Assembly: GCA_935421135.1 (NCBI GenBank)
Contig: OW285193.1
Coordinates: forward strand, 17,346,099-17,410,098
Source: Bugulina stolonifera
Taxonomy: Eukaryota > Bryozoa > Gymnolaemata > Cheilostomatida > Bugulidae
Reading direction: 5' to 3'
DNA length: 64,000 nt
Shown: piece by piece, positions 26,302 to 41,300 of the stretch
Layout of the letters: each line of letters starts with the position of its first letter
Numbering within the stretch: position 1 is the first letter of the stretch
Program-made: the position numbers and the translations under genes
The notes under the pieces: generated by a model
Database searches by the model: none
What the model saw: only the letters and a program-made list of their open reading frames with translations
What the model was told of the DNA's origin: nothing

Positions 26302-29300
26302 CTAGTTGTCAGGGTTACTGATAAATACTTGTGAGAGTTTGGAGTTGTCATACACTTGTCCAGGTAGGAATTCCTCCTTATTAGCATTCCGTAGCCTTAC
26401 CTCCGGCATGCACAGATATCCTGGAGTGAGAGGCATCAGAGTTACACAGATACCAGAAAGGAGAGTCTCTGTGTTCAGTTCCAGCAGACCTAAAGGTGAC
26501 ACATTGATAGGCTTAGTACTGTGTATACACATACCATGCAGACCTAGAGGTGACACAGTTGATAGGCTTAGTACTGTGTATACACATACCATACAGACCT
26601 AGAGGTGACACAGTTGATAGGCTTAGTACTGTATGTATGCATAACATACAGTAGATAGCTCATCAGCCTTATACCCTTAGTATCGATGTAGTGCTGGTAT
26701 GATTCACCATACTTCTAACTCCAAACATGAAGATCGGATAATCTTCCTTAATCCTAAGATTAGGTGTTATAGATGCTGAGCTGAGATTTTAGTATATGAC
26801 TCACTGATCAGTCACCTCACAGCACTATACCCTACCCACAATACCTTACCCTACCCACAACACCCTACCTTACCCACAATACCTTACCCCACCTACAACA
26901 CTTTACCCTACCCACAATACCTTAACCTACCCACAATGCTGAGCACACTATACCATACCATGTAGGTGACAATGGGTTCTTTATACTCCACTCAAAATGA
27001 AGTTGTGGAGAATTGTATTATATCATACTGAATATAGTTACATTTTGTACAACTCAAACACATGAGCAATGACCAGGTAGAGTGATCGTAAGGCAGTGTA
27101 GGTGGATGGGGGGGGGGGGGGGGGGGGGTAGCCGGGAGAGGTAAGGGGTTAAATTTAGTGAGCCGCTCACAGAACAGGTGTTTATACAGAAGTGTGACTG
27201 CCAATGATTGTCTGGAAAACCAACTTAGCAAGTAATGGCACATGGTGAACAGCAGCTGATCTACACATAGCGTTGTTTCACACTCGCACAGTACGTTTAT
27301 CATGGCTGAGCACTTGATGCTTGCCACCAAAACACCAGTTCATTTATAGCATGTGTATGTGTCCCAAGAAAGTTGAGTACAGCAAACACACAGGCCTAGA
27401 TGAACCCTGTGCATGTTCACATAACTCACCGTGCTTGTTGCCACTGATAGCCCAGTTAGGGTCGGACCTTATTTCATAAGAGATCTGCTGCATATGACCT
27501 TGACCTGTTCCATCAGAGGGGTGAAGGTCATTGCAGGACTTGAGTTCGACAACCATTTCACACTCGCACAGAGCTTGCCATGTGTTCTGGACAGGTGGCA
27601 GAGACAAACCTTCTGGTGAAGAGGAGAGAATGTGTTCCTCTGATGATCTTCTTGATAGGGATAGGGGAGACATGGGAATGCCCGACTTTATATATCTTGT
27701 CATAATGAACTGAGTCTACAAATTCATATTATTTAAAGCATAATAAAGCAGCATAATTTTGAGGAAGTACATTATAGGAGCCATCATTATTGTTGCATAC
27801 TATAAAATGGGGCTTCAAAGGCTTACACTATAACATGTTCTGAATATAACATGATCCTTTTTAGGGCCAAAATCTAGCAAACAGCTAGTCTTACCTGTAT
27901 AATATCAATATTAACATCAGTATTGAACGCATGGAACTTGTGCCCTTCTTCTTGTTTGTCTAATTTCTCCTGGAAGTGCAACGAGAAAGAGCACCTTATA
28001 GAATCTGCCACTACCACGTCAGTTTCCAGTTTCCAAAGAAAGGAGAGCTGATTGTTATGCTCTAATATCTGAAATGATTATAAGGACATATACATAAGTG
28101 TGTGTATCAGTGAATATATGTATACGTACATATGCATAGGTGTGCATATCGGTGTTCACTGCATGTAAACTTTGGAGTAATAAATAGGGAGGAGGTACAC
28201 CACATTATATTCGATTGCTCTGTACTATGTCGATGTGTACATTCACATGTATAATACTTCCCTACTACTTTCCCAACAAATTGTGATATGGCTGGTCCAC
28301 AGACAGACACCATTGTTTATAATTAAAACAGATTTTGTAGCTGGAATTATCGCAGAAAGGTAGCTCTTAGTTCTTCAATCACTAGCATACAGCATTTCAA
28401 TAAGTCCCTCCCATTGGCACACATCCTTTGTACTAATCACACCTATAACAGTTGGCACCGCTCTCCTCTCCGTACCTCTCAAGTGTTTATAAAACCCAAA
28501 CAGAATCAGTGCCATCACAGAAGTACTTGATTTTATGGTTCATCAGTTATTAAATTAGATTTAATTGTTGAAAATGTGGTTGTTAATCATACAGGATTAG
28601 ATGCCATTTAACTCCCACTTCTATAATTACCCAACAGCTTTACTCTTTATTATTATATTCCTATGCTGGGGAGAATAATATATTAGTGCCATGTCGCAAA
28701 AAATTATATTTTTTTATCGCAGAAATAGGTGCTAATAAAATTTTTAATTTGTTTTTATAAAACAATGGTATGACCAAATAAATCTGCCATATTATCTTTC
28801 AACAGCAAGACTAATGTGACAACGCCAAAGTAACATTTCTTATGATAAGAAAATATAATGTCCATCATGATGCTAATAACCAGACAAGAGTGTCATTTAT
28901 ACTCACCCATGTCATAGCCTCTGATCCAGTCATGCTGCTAAACTGTATATCGCTATCTTCATCACCTTCTTTCATAACCAGCATAGGCTGTTTTATATGC
29001 AATTGTCTCCCCTTCACCAAAGAGAAAACTGTGATCTGAACAAACTTCCTATAAACAATACAATGCATGCACTGATTTATGTCCTGATGCAAACAAGTAT
29101 TGCGGTAAAAGTCGAACAGCGACATAAATAAAGCGACTTTTCTACACTAATGCTCTGGAAAATAAGCCATGTAACAATTTTTGTGAATTCATGAATATGA
29201 CTAGGTTGATGTCTACTGCACTTACTGTTCTCTAGCAGTGAATAGTTTACTGGAGATCTCAATGGGACACAAGCACTCCATAGTCTGAGATATAAGCAGA

Positions 29301-32300
29301 GTATCCGCAGGTAGAGTATAGTTTGGTGTGCTATCAAACTGGAAGTTTACCTACAGACAATAGCAACAAACAGCTATATAATATCCACTTATCTCTCGAG
29401 TCTAGAACTAAATTATATTCAAGATGTTGGGATACTGATACGTCTACTAGTCAGATACACGTAGAGAGAACCCAATAACATTACATGCTCTAAATACATA
29501 TGCACATATTTATGTAAACAACGTGTCTGCTTTGAATTAGTGTTGGACACTGAATAGAACATGTTTCAATAATGGTTTAAAGACTATTTGCTTAAAATTC
29601 TGAGCAAGAGGTTTCACAACTACAGTGCTGTGTATACATTTACATATTACAGGCATTGCAACCATATAATAAACATTTCAATTCGGTTTTTAACCTCGAT
29701 CACTTGATAACTGCTGACTACAAGCAGAAGTACCGGGAGTATTTGTAAAGTTGGGGTCACAGTCACATCCGAGAAAGGGTCGAGACACAGCTCCATCGTG
29801 CCATCAGAGAAGTCTGGATTAGTAACAGAGATGTTTGTGTGAGGAGAGGACACCTGCGGCAGCTTGTCAAGGTGTGTGCTGGTGACATGCACCATCAGTG
29901 AGTTTGACAGGCCAAGGAAACAGGGCTGATCACCTAAAACAGGCAGTGATGCTAGTATTCGCTAACCGCAGGTATATACTAATAGCACAAATAACATACA
30001 TGTATAATTTCCTGCAAGGAACTTATTTGTGAGCAGGCAAGTGACGTGTTTCCATAAGGGTTTGCATGGCTCTACAGCCCCCAATCTTCTAGCACGATGA
30101 CCAATACAATGGCTGTGCAAGAACACAGGACTAGAAATACGTAGCCATGGTTTCCCAAAGATGATTTGAAAACATTGTGTGTACAACAGGGTCGTGGTAA
30201 GCAGGCTATAGTTTAATTCAGGTCCCCCAGGCTAACTCACCCTTTCGAATAAAAACACTGGGAGGGTCAGAGTTGTGAATACTGAAGGAACAGTTAGCGA
30301 GATTGGAGTAGAGGTCTATACTTGATCTCTTCAGTCGAATCTGGTGAACTCTAAACTGTCCCATTAGAGGCTCCTGTAGACATCAAAGGTATTTATTAGA
30401 ACAGACTAATAAGGTACGTACGTCATCGTCGAGAAAATAAATAATCCAAATATTTGGTGTAATGAACAGCTGGTAACACACCACACCTATATTACCGTGA
30501 CTACATGGCGTTAGTTGATAGACTAAACATAATAACACTAATTCCATAAACAGTTTTATCTACCTAACTGATCTATAAATGGCTGAATAGGAATGGATTA
30601 AACGGATTAACTGGATTAAACTGCGCAGACTAAGAAACCTTTAAAAGTTCAATCCTTTATACCTGCAGGGAGAATGTTAGCTGAGATCTACCAGGCTGTA
30701 GGCTACTAGAATAAAGATGGGCTCCCATCTCACGCTCTTCCTCCCCCAGATCAACCTTGTTCTTGCTAAGGTTACGTATCATATGGCCGGTACTCTGAGA
30801 GTCCTTTAGAGTGAGGAGGGAGTGGGTGTTAGCACAGGCTAGTCCCACCGATATGCTACCATCTTCTTCCTGTTTGTCGTAGTATGGAGTAAGCTGTACT
30901 GCGGCGAATGAAGAGCCCCCTAGTGGATATCATAATATACCATACAACATAACACAATGTAATATGTAACACCCTAAGGCTAACTTAGCGGCATATAGAG
31001 GTGTATAGATAGGGCATAATATAGAGGGGTACAGATAGGGGAATATAGAGGGGTACGAATAGGGGCATATAGAGGTGTATAGATAGGGGCATATAGAGGG
31101 GTACAGATAGGGGCATATAGAGGGGTACGGATAGGGGCATATAGAGGGGTACAGATAGGGGCATATAGAGGGGTACGGATAGGGGCATATAGAGGGGTAC
31201 AGATAGGGGCATATAGAGGGGTACGGATAGGGGCATATAGAGGGGTACAGATAGGGGCATATAGAGGGGTACGGATAGGGGCATATAGAGGAGTATGGAT
31301 AGGGGCATATAGAGGTGTATAGATAGGGCATATAGATGGGTACGGATAGGGGCATATAGAGGTGTATAGATAGGGGCATATAGAGGGGTTCAGATAGGGG
31401 CATATTGAGGGGTATAGATAGGGCATATAGAGGAGTACGGATAGGGGCATATGGAGGGTTATAGATAGGGCATATAGAGGGGTATTAGATAGGGGCATAT
31501 AGAGGGGTAAATGGATGGGAGCATATAGAGGGGTACAGTAGGGGCATATGGAGGGATATTTGGATAGGGACATATAGAAGTGTACAGATAGGGGCATATA
31601 GAGGTGTACGGATAGGGGCATATAGAGGGGTATTAGATAGGGGCATATAGAGGGGTATAGATAGGGACATATAGAGGGGTATTAGATAGGGGCATATAGA
31701 GGGGTACAAATAGGGGCATATAGACGGGTACATACTTGTAGATATAGGCATTTAGAGAGGTATAGAAACTAGCAATTCAAAGTTGTGTACCAAATTAAAC
31801 CAGATGGAGCGAGAGTGCCATACTAGGATAAGCATGATTCATTGTGAACCATAAAACTAATAAACTGGTAGTTAATTCCCCATCATTAATCTCTCTATAA
31901 TAGCAGCAAGTGGTACAAGAGAGTTATTAGGTACATGCATCACAATAAAACATGTAACAGAATTAAAACAAACAGCACATTAGGTGATGACTAATAACTC
32001 CATCTTGAGGGGTAATGAGCTGATACCAAACACTTTAGAGAATAACATGTTCGAGATCGTAAGATTTTCTGGAACATTCTACAGACAGGATAAGATGACG
32101 GAGGACAAGATAAGAACTTAATATGAACTAATACAGCATTCCTTCTTCAATACAGAGAATATTAACACCATTGCAGTCAACTATAAACCCTGGATACCAC
32201 ATTAATCAAAGAATCAGCTTGGGTGGTGCATAATCTCATGGATTAGCACACGTTCAATCCACAAAATTCACTTATAAAATCAGTAAACTGCTACATATAA

Positions 32301-35300
32301 CTATCATAACCTGTACTATATTACATAATTATGTAGGTACATGTAGGTATATCAACGCTTTACTTAGAAGTAAGTATACAGTTGTATTGATGACTAACAG
32401 CTGTAATTACCTTTCCTTGCTTTCTTAGGTTTATTGGCAGTTGTTTCCCCTGGATCATTAGGCTTTATAAGTAGGGAGAGTGTATCGTACTCAAGTTGAT
32501 CTGAGAGAGAACTGTCTACTTGTACCCAGAGAGTAGCAACGTTAGACTTAGAGTCATGCTTTATATCTATAGAGTGCACAGTGAGAGCACAGTCCTCCAC
32601 CACGACTACAGGGTCTGGAATATACATGTACAAAGTCCTTGTAGTCGCATGATAATTGATAACTGTTCCATTTCTATAAAATTAATATTCATTACAAACA
32701 CTAGTGAGAGTTCCATAGAAGAAATATGAACATAATATGACAATCATGATGAACATTTTTTTCAACTCTGACCAATTCTATTAACTACATAAATTGTAAT
32801 GTATAATTGTTTAGTATAAGTATTGTGTACATGCATATACAATGCACATGTATGATTGTAACTATCATGATGTGCATGTACACAACATTGTGACTGTAGA
32901 ACACAATGTAACAAAAAGATGCATATTATTTCACCTTCACAATCAGGGAGAGTGAAATCTGTGATTCTCTGAAGGTACTTTGCGCGGAGGTGTGGAGGAG
33001 CTTTACTGTGAGATGCTACTTTAAGACACGCCCTCAGGTACGCAGCATTGTTGCCCATCATCTGTTCACAGTCAGCAAACTGAGTCCATGTGTCCACCTC
33101 CAGGCTCGTCCACTGGTCATTGGTAAACAGTTGCAGACAGTTGAGTAAGAATGGTTCTGCCTGCTGAGGTTTCTTGGAAGACCTGTTTATAACAAATATA
33201 ACACAGAACTAGGGTAAGTATAACAAATATAACACAGAACTAGGGTAAGTATAACAAATATAACACAGAACTAGGGTAAGTATAACAAATATAACACAGA
33301 ACTAGGGTAAGTATAACATTTGTTATACTTACCCTAGTTCTGTGTTATATTTGGGTTCATTTCCAAAACCAGTTATTTCGATTTTCAATTTTCCATTTTC
33401 AAACTTCTATTGGAGCTAAACTCTCTGGGAAAAACTTGTTATGGAACAAATCATGAACTATGTAGCTTGTATACATCCTAAAGGAATGGTTTTGGAGCGA
33501 AAAAACATTTTAGCTATATTCTCCTATCATTGAAATACAATATAACCAAGAATAAACGGAAATTTGAAAAAATGGGAATAACTGGCTACAGAAATGAACT
33601 CTTCAGAGCTTCTTGGGTAAGTATTTTGTTTATACATGTATTTTAACTACGTATTAAAATATTTATGTAGGCTACCTCAAGTTAATTTAGTGCAATAAAT
33701 ATATAAATTTCTGAGCCATTTTTTACTACAAAAGTAGAACATTTAATTGCATTTCTTAATAAATTATTGTATACTGCACAGACTGGCACCAAGATATGGC
33801 TTCAGCCATTAGCTCAACCTACACAAAACATGACCATCTCTAAACCAAGTTTTGATAACTCCAATAATATTGATTAAACCATATAGCATACATCAACATG
33901 CACATGTGCATGTGTCATAGCACAGTTCTGTATAAACTATAGTTAGCAGATAACGAATAAGCTACTACCAGCGGGGAGAGAGGACAGAGTGAACCGGTTC
34001 AGCACGTTATAGCATCGGATTGCAGTTTCAAATGACTTAAATCTTTACTTCGAATGAAAAATAATCATAATTTTATTTAAAACAAGAACAATTAATCTAA
34101 AAGTAATCAAAGAATTTCCCTAATCCATGGATTATAAAAATAATTTACAAAAGAGCTACACCCACCATAAAAATAGAAACTAATGGCCAGTAGAACGTGT
34201 ATATATAGGTCTGCAAATACGTGACGTTATATAAACTTGTTATGGAATAAGGAGACCAATTAATATTAGACATGAAGAGAAGTCGGTAAAAATTGTTTTA
34301 AGTAGATAATGTAATTAATTGACTGTATATATGCTGATGATTGATCATCAACACAATTATTTGCACTTACTCACATTTCATCTTATAGAATTAATGTATT
34401 CTATGTAATATTCTAATACTCAACATGCACGCACTCTTTAACAGCAGAGAAATCTATTTGCTAGTAAGTAACAATATTATTATGTGACCTGTGAAAAGAG
34501 TATCAGAAAACCATAAGAATTGCTGTATCACTATTATATACCTGAATGAGTGGTGAGGGAAATACATAATCCTAGATAAAAAAAAGACTCTTGACGTATT
34601 ATTTTGTTTCCTAAAATACAAAATTGGCACGTGTAATATTATAAATCATTGATTCCATCAGTAGCAGATTGCAAATTGACCCTCTAGTAGCCTACAGAGA
34701 GAGAAATACCATGTATCTACAATATAATCCTGTACCAGGCAAAGACCAGTAGCAAATGATTCCTAATATTATACAGAGTATTATAGGTATAAATATTTCA
34801 AACATCAACAGAGTATAGCTTAGATGGGTGTGGTCAAAACTCATACCATTTAATTATTGAATTACCACTGTTACCATAATCTACCTTATCACATACAGTG
34901 TACATGTAGGTCTACATGTACACTGTAATATTGGGTTGAGTTAGCACTGGAGAGATAAAAAATATAAATTCTAATATCTACTGTTCTAATGTCTACTGTT
35001 CTGATATCCACTGTTCTAATATCTACTGTTCTAATATCTACTGTTCTGATATCTACTGTTCTAATATCTACTGTTCTAATATCTACTGTTCTAATATCTA
35101 CTGTTCTAATATCTAGAGTTCTAATAGGCCTACAACAGGTAAACAGTACTCCTAGAAGGATGCTTTATATAAGTTTTACTTATGTAGAATGTGAATACAT
35201 GACAATAGCAACTAGACAAGAGTAGCCCACACAGGGGATTAACAATAAATTATATATAAAAACTGGCTTTGTGTCTTTGGTAGATCTCGAGGAGCACTGG

Positions 35301-38300
35301 ATTTGCTTACAAACCCAAAACAACTCGTTATGGTTAATACTAATCGTATCTTTTGGCTAAAGAAGAAAGAAGAAAGACAAGCTGCCATGCTGTGATGAGT
35401 TATTTGCATGTAAAGATACAATCTCACACCTAATATCTACACCCATCTCCTTAGATTTTTGGTAGGATTAAAATTTAATCTCGTGTGAATAGGCATAACT
35501 GTCATAACCATAGTTTAAACCCCACCAAATTTGAAGTCATGAATACCATTAGAATAATCTCAATATCTAAAGACACATTCCACAGGAGATCGTGTGAGAG
35601 ATTAGGCCATGTCTGACAAGGCATTCTGGCAAGTATTCATTCTGGCAAGTATTCATTCTGGCAAGTATTCATTCTAGCAAGTATTCATTCTGGCAAGTAT
35701 TCATTCTGGCAAGTATTCATTCTGGCAAGTATCTGGAAGATTAGACATTAGGGTAGAGAGTTCAGTTTGTGAGGGGCACCAGCAGACATGTAGATTCGGT
35801 GATCATATACTATCGTGTAGACGTGTGAGCTGCAAGGTCATGTGGCTTTACAAACAGTATAAAATCATGTGACTTGGTAAAAGCAAAGTTACTTGTTATG
35901 CGACCTAGCTTGGTGAATCCAAATAGGCCTACACCGCAGCAGTTTTCCAACTTCCACCCTCGAACCCTTTTACTAAGGTGAAGAGTGATGAAACACATCA
36001 CATTGGTAACTGTACAAACAACTGAACCTACAATGGAACACTCACATGTAGAACCTAGCTAGCTGAAGGCCGAGTATCTTTGCCATGCGTGTGTGGTTGA
36101 TATACTTGAGAGTGCAGACAGTCATCTCCGTCAGCTCTACATAGTAACTACAGAACTCTTCAGACGACGAGAGAACTCTCTTTAGTCTGTGCTGTGGACT
36201 CGGCTCTACATAACAGAGTAACTCACTGTGAGCTACATACAGACACAAAACAGTAATGCATTGTATTCCATATTAAAAGTCTATACTGTGAATCAAACAA
36301 GAAAGTGGAGAGAAATCCATCAAAGAGGCATCATTATCGGGCAAGATGGCCGTCCAGTAGTAATAATTATAATGCATGATAAATATAATAGAAATAATTA
36401 GTAGGTACTATACACACTATAATACCACAATTATTAACCTACTATTCGATCAAACGTTGTGCATTAGGCAGCTTATATCCAATATTACACTTTTGTTGAA
36501 TTATATAATTAGTTTGATTCAGGAAAATGCCATCAAAAGACGGCTAACTGTTCATTAAGAAGAAACAGCTGGAAGATCAAAGGTGTACAGAGTGAAGAGT
36601 AATTGTGGAATTAGCAGCATCACTATGCACCATTAGTTAATACTACAGCACACACCTCGTGTCCACATAATATACATGGAATATTAGTATATTACACACA
36701 TTTCATGTAGAGTTGGATCATTACAAAGCTGACAAGTTTAAACTCAGACTAACAGCTAATCCACTTATTAACAGGAAGTGGGTGATTAAGTAGAGACCTC
36801 TAGTGGGGGCGTCTGCTGCCACACCTCCCATGTACAATGATGTCATACTTGATAAACAGTATACAAACGCTAGGATTAGTTAAACACTTCTGTAGCCAAT
36901 GTGAATAAATTACGTGTTGAATATTAAAGTTGTCTTCTCTCTATTTCTATAAAGAGCTATTAATAGTAGCATTAGTCCTCATGTTACTTCAGTGTATCAT
37001 ATACTCCCAGTACATATATGTACCAATACTATTATAGCCTACTGCTACTATTACAGTCTAACTGTACACACTGTCTAACTGTCACTATTACAGTCTATAC
37101 TGTACGAGACCTCTATACAGATGAGGTTGTGATACAAAACACTAACAACAGCTACGAGACTATGACAAAGTATACTTCTAGATGTTTTGTTCATACTTTA
37201 TTTTACTAAATCCACCACTCTAAGCTACCCACTCACGATATATATATTGGTATCTGAGAGTATATAATGAATTAGTATAGTTAACTCACCTCCAGCACTC
37301 TTAGCACCGTTAGATATTCCAGATATAAGCTGTACGACAGAGTGTAGCTCTTGGGACGTCGGAGTGGAGCCAGGCATTAGACCACCCAGACAGCCCAGTT
37401 TGTGCGTCTACAGTCACATGATTGTATACCTTATATATACTACATACATATCCACATACATGCACATGTACATATATCAGTACAATGCATTTTTACTGTT
37501 TGATGTACTTATTAATACATGTAAAAGGCATTATCAAGGTACCTGATACTATTAGAATCACAATAAGAATTAACAAAAAGTATGGAGTTGTCTGTTCTCT
37601 GTATTGGGACAGCAGAGAGGAGACAACTACCCTTTACTGAGTAAGTATGCTACATTGCACAACAACACTGTATACAGACGCAATTGGCCTGGTCTCCACA
37701 ACATCAGAGAGGACCACCTCCCCCCACTTCCTGTGCATCAGCTCACAACCCTTACTTCACACAGAGCGTAACGGAGAGCGTAAAGTAACTTACTACAGAT
37801 TGCAGGCACGTCCAGAGGTGTGATGTGTAGATAGAATATATTTCTATATCCAGGTATTCCTTGAATGCCTCACACACTGTGAGTAGCTCTTTACATGTGA
37901 GAAACACCCAACAGGAAACAGCACCAGGGGGCAGCACTACCTGTTGGAGATTAGTATACTTTTAAGTATGCTAGAGAATAACCCATGCATAAAGTCTCAT
38001 ATTACAACTACCTGATAGCCCTTCTATGTTTGACTAAAAAAAATTTTTTAGTATTACTATAGAGTTTTCTTCCCTTTCTTTCTAGTTTCCATAATTCATT
38101 GAGAATACAATTCCAAATAATATAGGCATCATCTGATACCACAAATTCCCTTCAATGTATTTTTAAGAAAAACAAATACAGGAATAATGTCTACTTCTAA
38201 CAGTAATTCAGTATAAAAGACAACACGGCATACATGATAACGAGCTCTAAATCCTAGGATATGCATTGCATGTCACATACAAGGATCTCTTCCTTTAGAT

Positions 38301-41300
38301 AACACATGTATATGTAGGATATATACTTGTACTTATAGCGTACACTGACCTCTAACAGTCGTAGCTCATGTATTGTATTGTGGATAAACTTTAGAGATCG
38401 ATCAGTGAGCTCAGAAGGACGTTCTAGTTGAATGAGAAGGTGACATTGTCTACTGAACATGTAGTTCCTCAGATCTGTGGAGAGAAGGCATAGACTATAC
38501 TGCTATACAGCACATGCTATACTGCTATACAGCACATGCTATACTGCTATACAGCACATGCTATACTGCTATACAGCACATGCTATACTGCTATACAGCA
38601 CATGCTATACTGCTATACAGCACATGCTATACTGCTATACAGCACATGCTATACTGCTATACAGCACATGCTATACTGCTATACAGCACATGCTATACTG
38701 CTATACAGCACATGCTATACTGCTATACAGCACATGCTATACTGCTATACAGCACATGCTATACTGCTATACAGCACATGCTATACTGCTATACAGCACA
38801 TGCTATACTGCTATACAGCACATGCTATACTGTATGGCCGACAACACTACTACTGCTGCTACTTGTAATATTTGACAGTTACTATGCACTACTACTACTA
38901 CCATAATCAATGACCATTGGCTACTGTTATGGCCATTACAACTAAACTATCAGCACTATCCACCTACTAGTTACACAGTGTATATTGTATACCAGCCATA
39001 GCAGGGTATCATACCTAATAGACTGGGTTTCCCTTCACTAATCAACATCCTCCTATAGAGATTAACATCTGTAGACATGGATACTCCTTCCCAACCACTG
39101 GAGAGTTCACTGTATGGTATTAACCAATCAGCTTTAGCTACAAGATGTTCAGATGTTCAGATAGAGTTGCATGTGGTATGCCAGCAAACAAGTTTAGCAT
39201 CACATGCATATATTGTGTAACAGAAGACAAGGGTAAATAATCCAGGACAGACATACCAATGTTAATGTGTTATGATTATATATTATTTATAAACAGAGAT
39301 ACGATGTATAAAGAGGGGCGGTGTATATATAGCCAGGGACATGCATGCGTATAGTAGGGGACGGTGTAGCATAGCCTGTACTCACCACCAACTGAATGAT
39401 TCACTACAAACTGAGCAAAGAGGGCATCAAGCTCATCATACTGGACTAGGGCATCTTCATACAGCTCTATTATATTGTAGAACTTAGCAAGAGATTCCTA
39501 CAAACATTTCAATTCCATTGAAGGGGAGTAGCAGCAAGTCCCCTGTGTATTACATGCGTCCAAATCATCGGTTTGTTTGTTACCGTGGCAACATTTCCGT
39601 GAACCGCTTGTATTTACATCTAGATATAACTTAATGCAAGACATGGTGGTCAAATTAGTGTATTATGCAATGTCTCAACACTAATAATGTAGTGTCATAG
39701 CCACTTTTACAGAACCTATCAACTTAGAACATTAGCAGGTTTAATAATGTACAGAATGGTCTCTTTTATATTTTCTAAAAATTGTTTTCTACCTGTAGCA
39801 TAAAATATTTAGTAAACGTCCAATCAGATTGGGTTCTACGCTCCCTTTCCATGCGCATGGCATCTTCAAACTTTGATATTGTTCTACTGAACGAGGCGAG
39901 CATGAGCTCTTGGATACGAGAGATTACTGTAGTCCATGCTTCTGTCTTTGGGTCATTCTTGAATGGCTCAGAGAATATCACACACCTACATGTATATTGC
40001 AAATTCTTCTCAATCAGTAACTGCATAGAACACAGGTGCACGCATAGCCCGCTAGTACACTATATATGTACAGGCTACATGCAATTAGGGGTAGAATTCC
40101 ATTTTAGTAAAACTGCCGAGGGAAAATTTCAAGTGCCAAGCAAACAGAATAAGGCAACACCATAAGCAGAGACATGGCCTAGACCCATGATACAATATAG
40201 CACATTAGCACAGTTGATGCAGTTACAGATAGTGTAAGCATCAGTCTGTAATAAGAAAGTATTGCCAGGCAAATGGTTATCAAAAGCAACCCTCATATTA
40301 GAATAAATAAGAAATATGTTACAACTAAAAGTCCATCTATGATAAGCTATTATTGGATTACCTCCGGAATTCCTGCTTTACTTTACTGCTTGTACAGAAG
40401 ATAAAGTGGGGTGACTAGACGTATAGCTGATTAGTATATGTCACACGTTTCACTGTTGTTAGCTACAGATGGGAGGAGGTCATATACAATATGTATTTAG
40501 GTGTCAGCTCTTCAGTCGGACATGTTAGTCTACATGTTTGTAAGTCAAGACTACACAAGGGAGAGGGTGTTCATCTATCCCTGGACTTATTATACTGTCT
40601 TAGTTTGTCCATTCTCAAGTCATATGGCAGAGTAGCAGATTGATTATGATTCTATGTGAAACTACACGCATACTATACGGAACTAGTAGGCTGAGGTAGT
40701 GGTGTGCTAATAGAGTTATTTGTTTAAACAGTAACTGAATCTGTTACATAGGATATGCAAGATCATCATTACTTAGTTCGAGTTCCTACCAAACATAATC
40801 CATCATACCTGTTGGAACTCTTAGAGCCAAACTCGCTCTTCACTTTATCATAGACTGAGGTCCTGAGAATCTTACTCTTCACCTTATTCTCTTCATGTAC
40901 AACAACAATGATCAGCCAATCAGGGATAGACAAAGCCTTGAGGGCACTCAGCCACATGAATACATCGTCTCGGACTTTCCTTTTATACATGTCAATATCC
41001 TTCAAAGAAGAAATAGCAATAGAAGGGAAATCAATCAGTTGTAATTCATATAATAATATAGTCATGCAGTGGAAAACAGAAGTACAAGTAATACCAAATT
41101 GGTCACAAAAGAAAGAAAGCTTTCATCGGCCTTGGTTGGTGAAAGTGTAAGGCAGAAATTGCTTTGATACAACTTCATTCGCAGACATTACCAGCAAAAG
41201 TTGTATACACACTTCAGAATTCAATTCAATAACCAAATTAGAAAACATGATGTTTACTTTGATAAAGCATCAAATTGATTAGTTAATGCTACATACACAG

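Noticed and set aside
30930..31751. Four minus-strand frames of 88-213 codons rich in Pro, Tyr, Ser
   Set aside because: They are the 24-bp minisatellite read in three frames, inside a TRAPPC10 intron; no splice context or unique sequence.
38495..38832. CRISPR-like direct repeats
   Set aside because: Units are contiguous without spacers and the genome is eukaryotic; this is a minisatellite. The same applies to 24167-24298 and 33184-33353.
38477..38906. Three plus-strand frames of 110-132 codons
   Set aside because: Translations of the 22-bp array; the strand is opposite to TRAPPC10 and there is no unique coding sequence.
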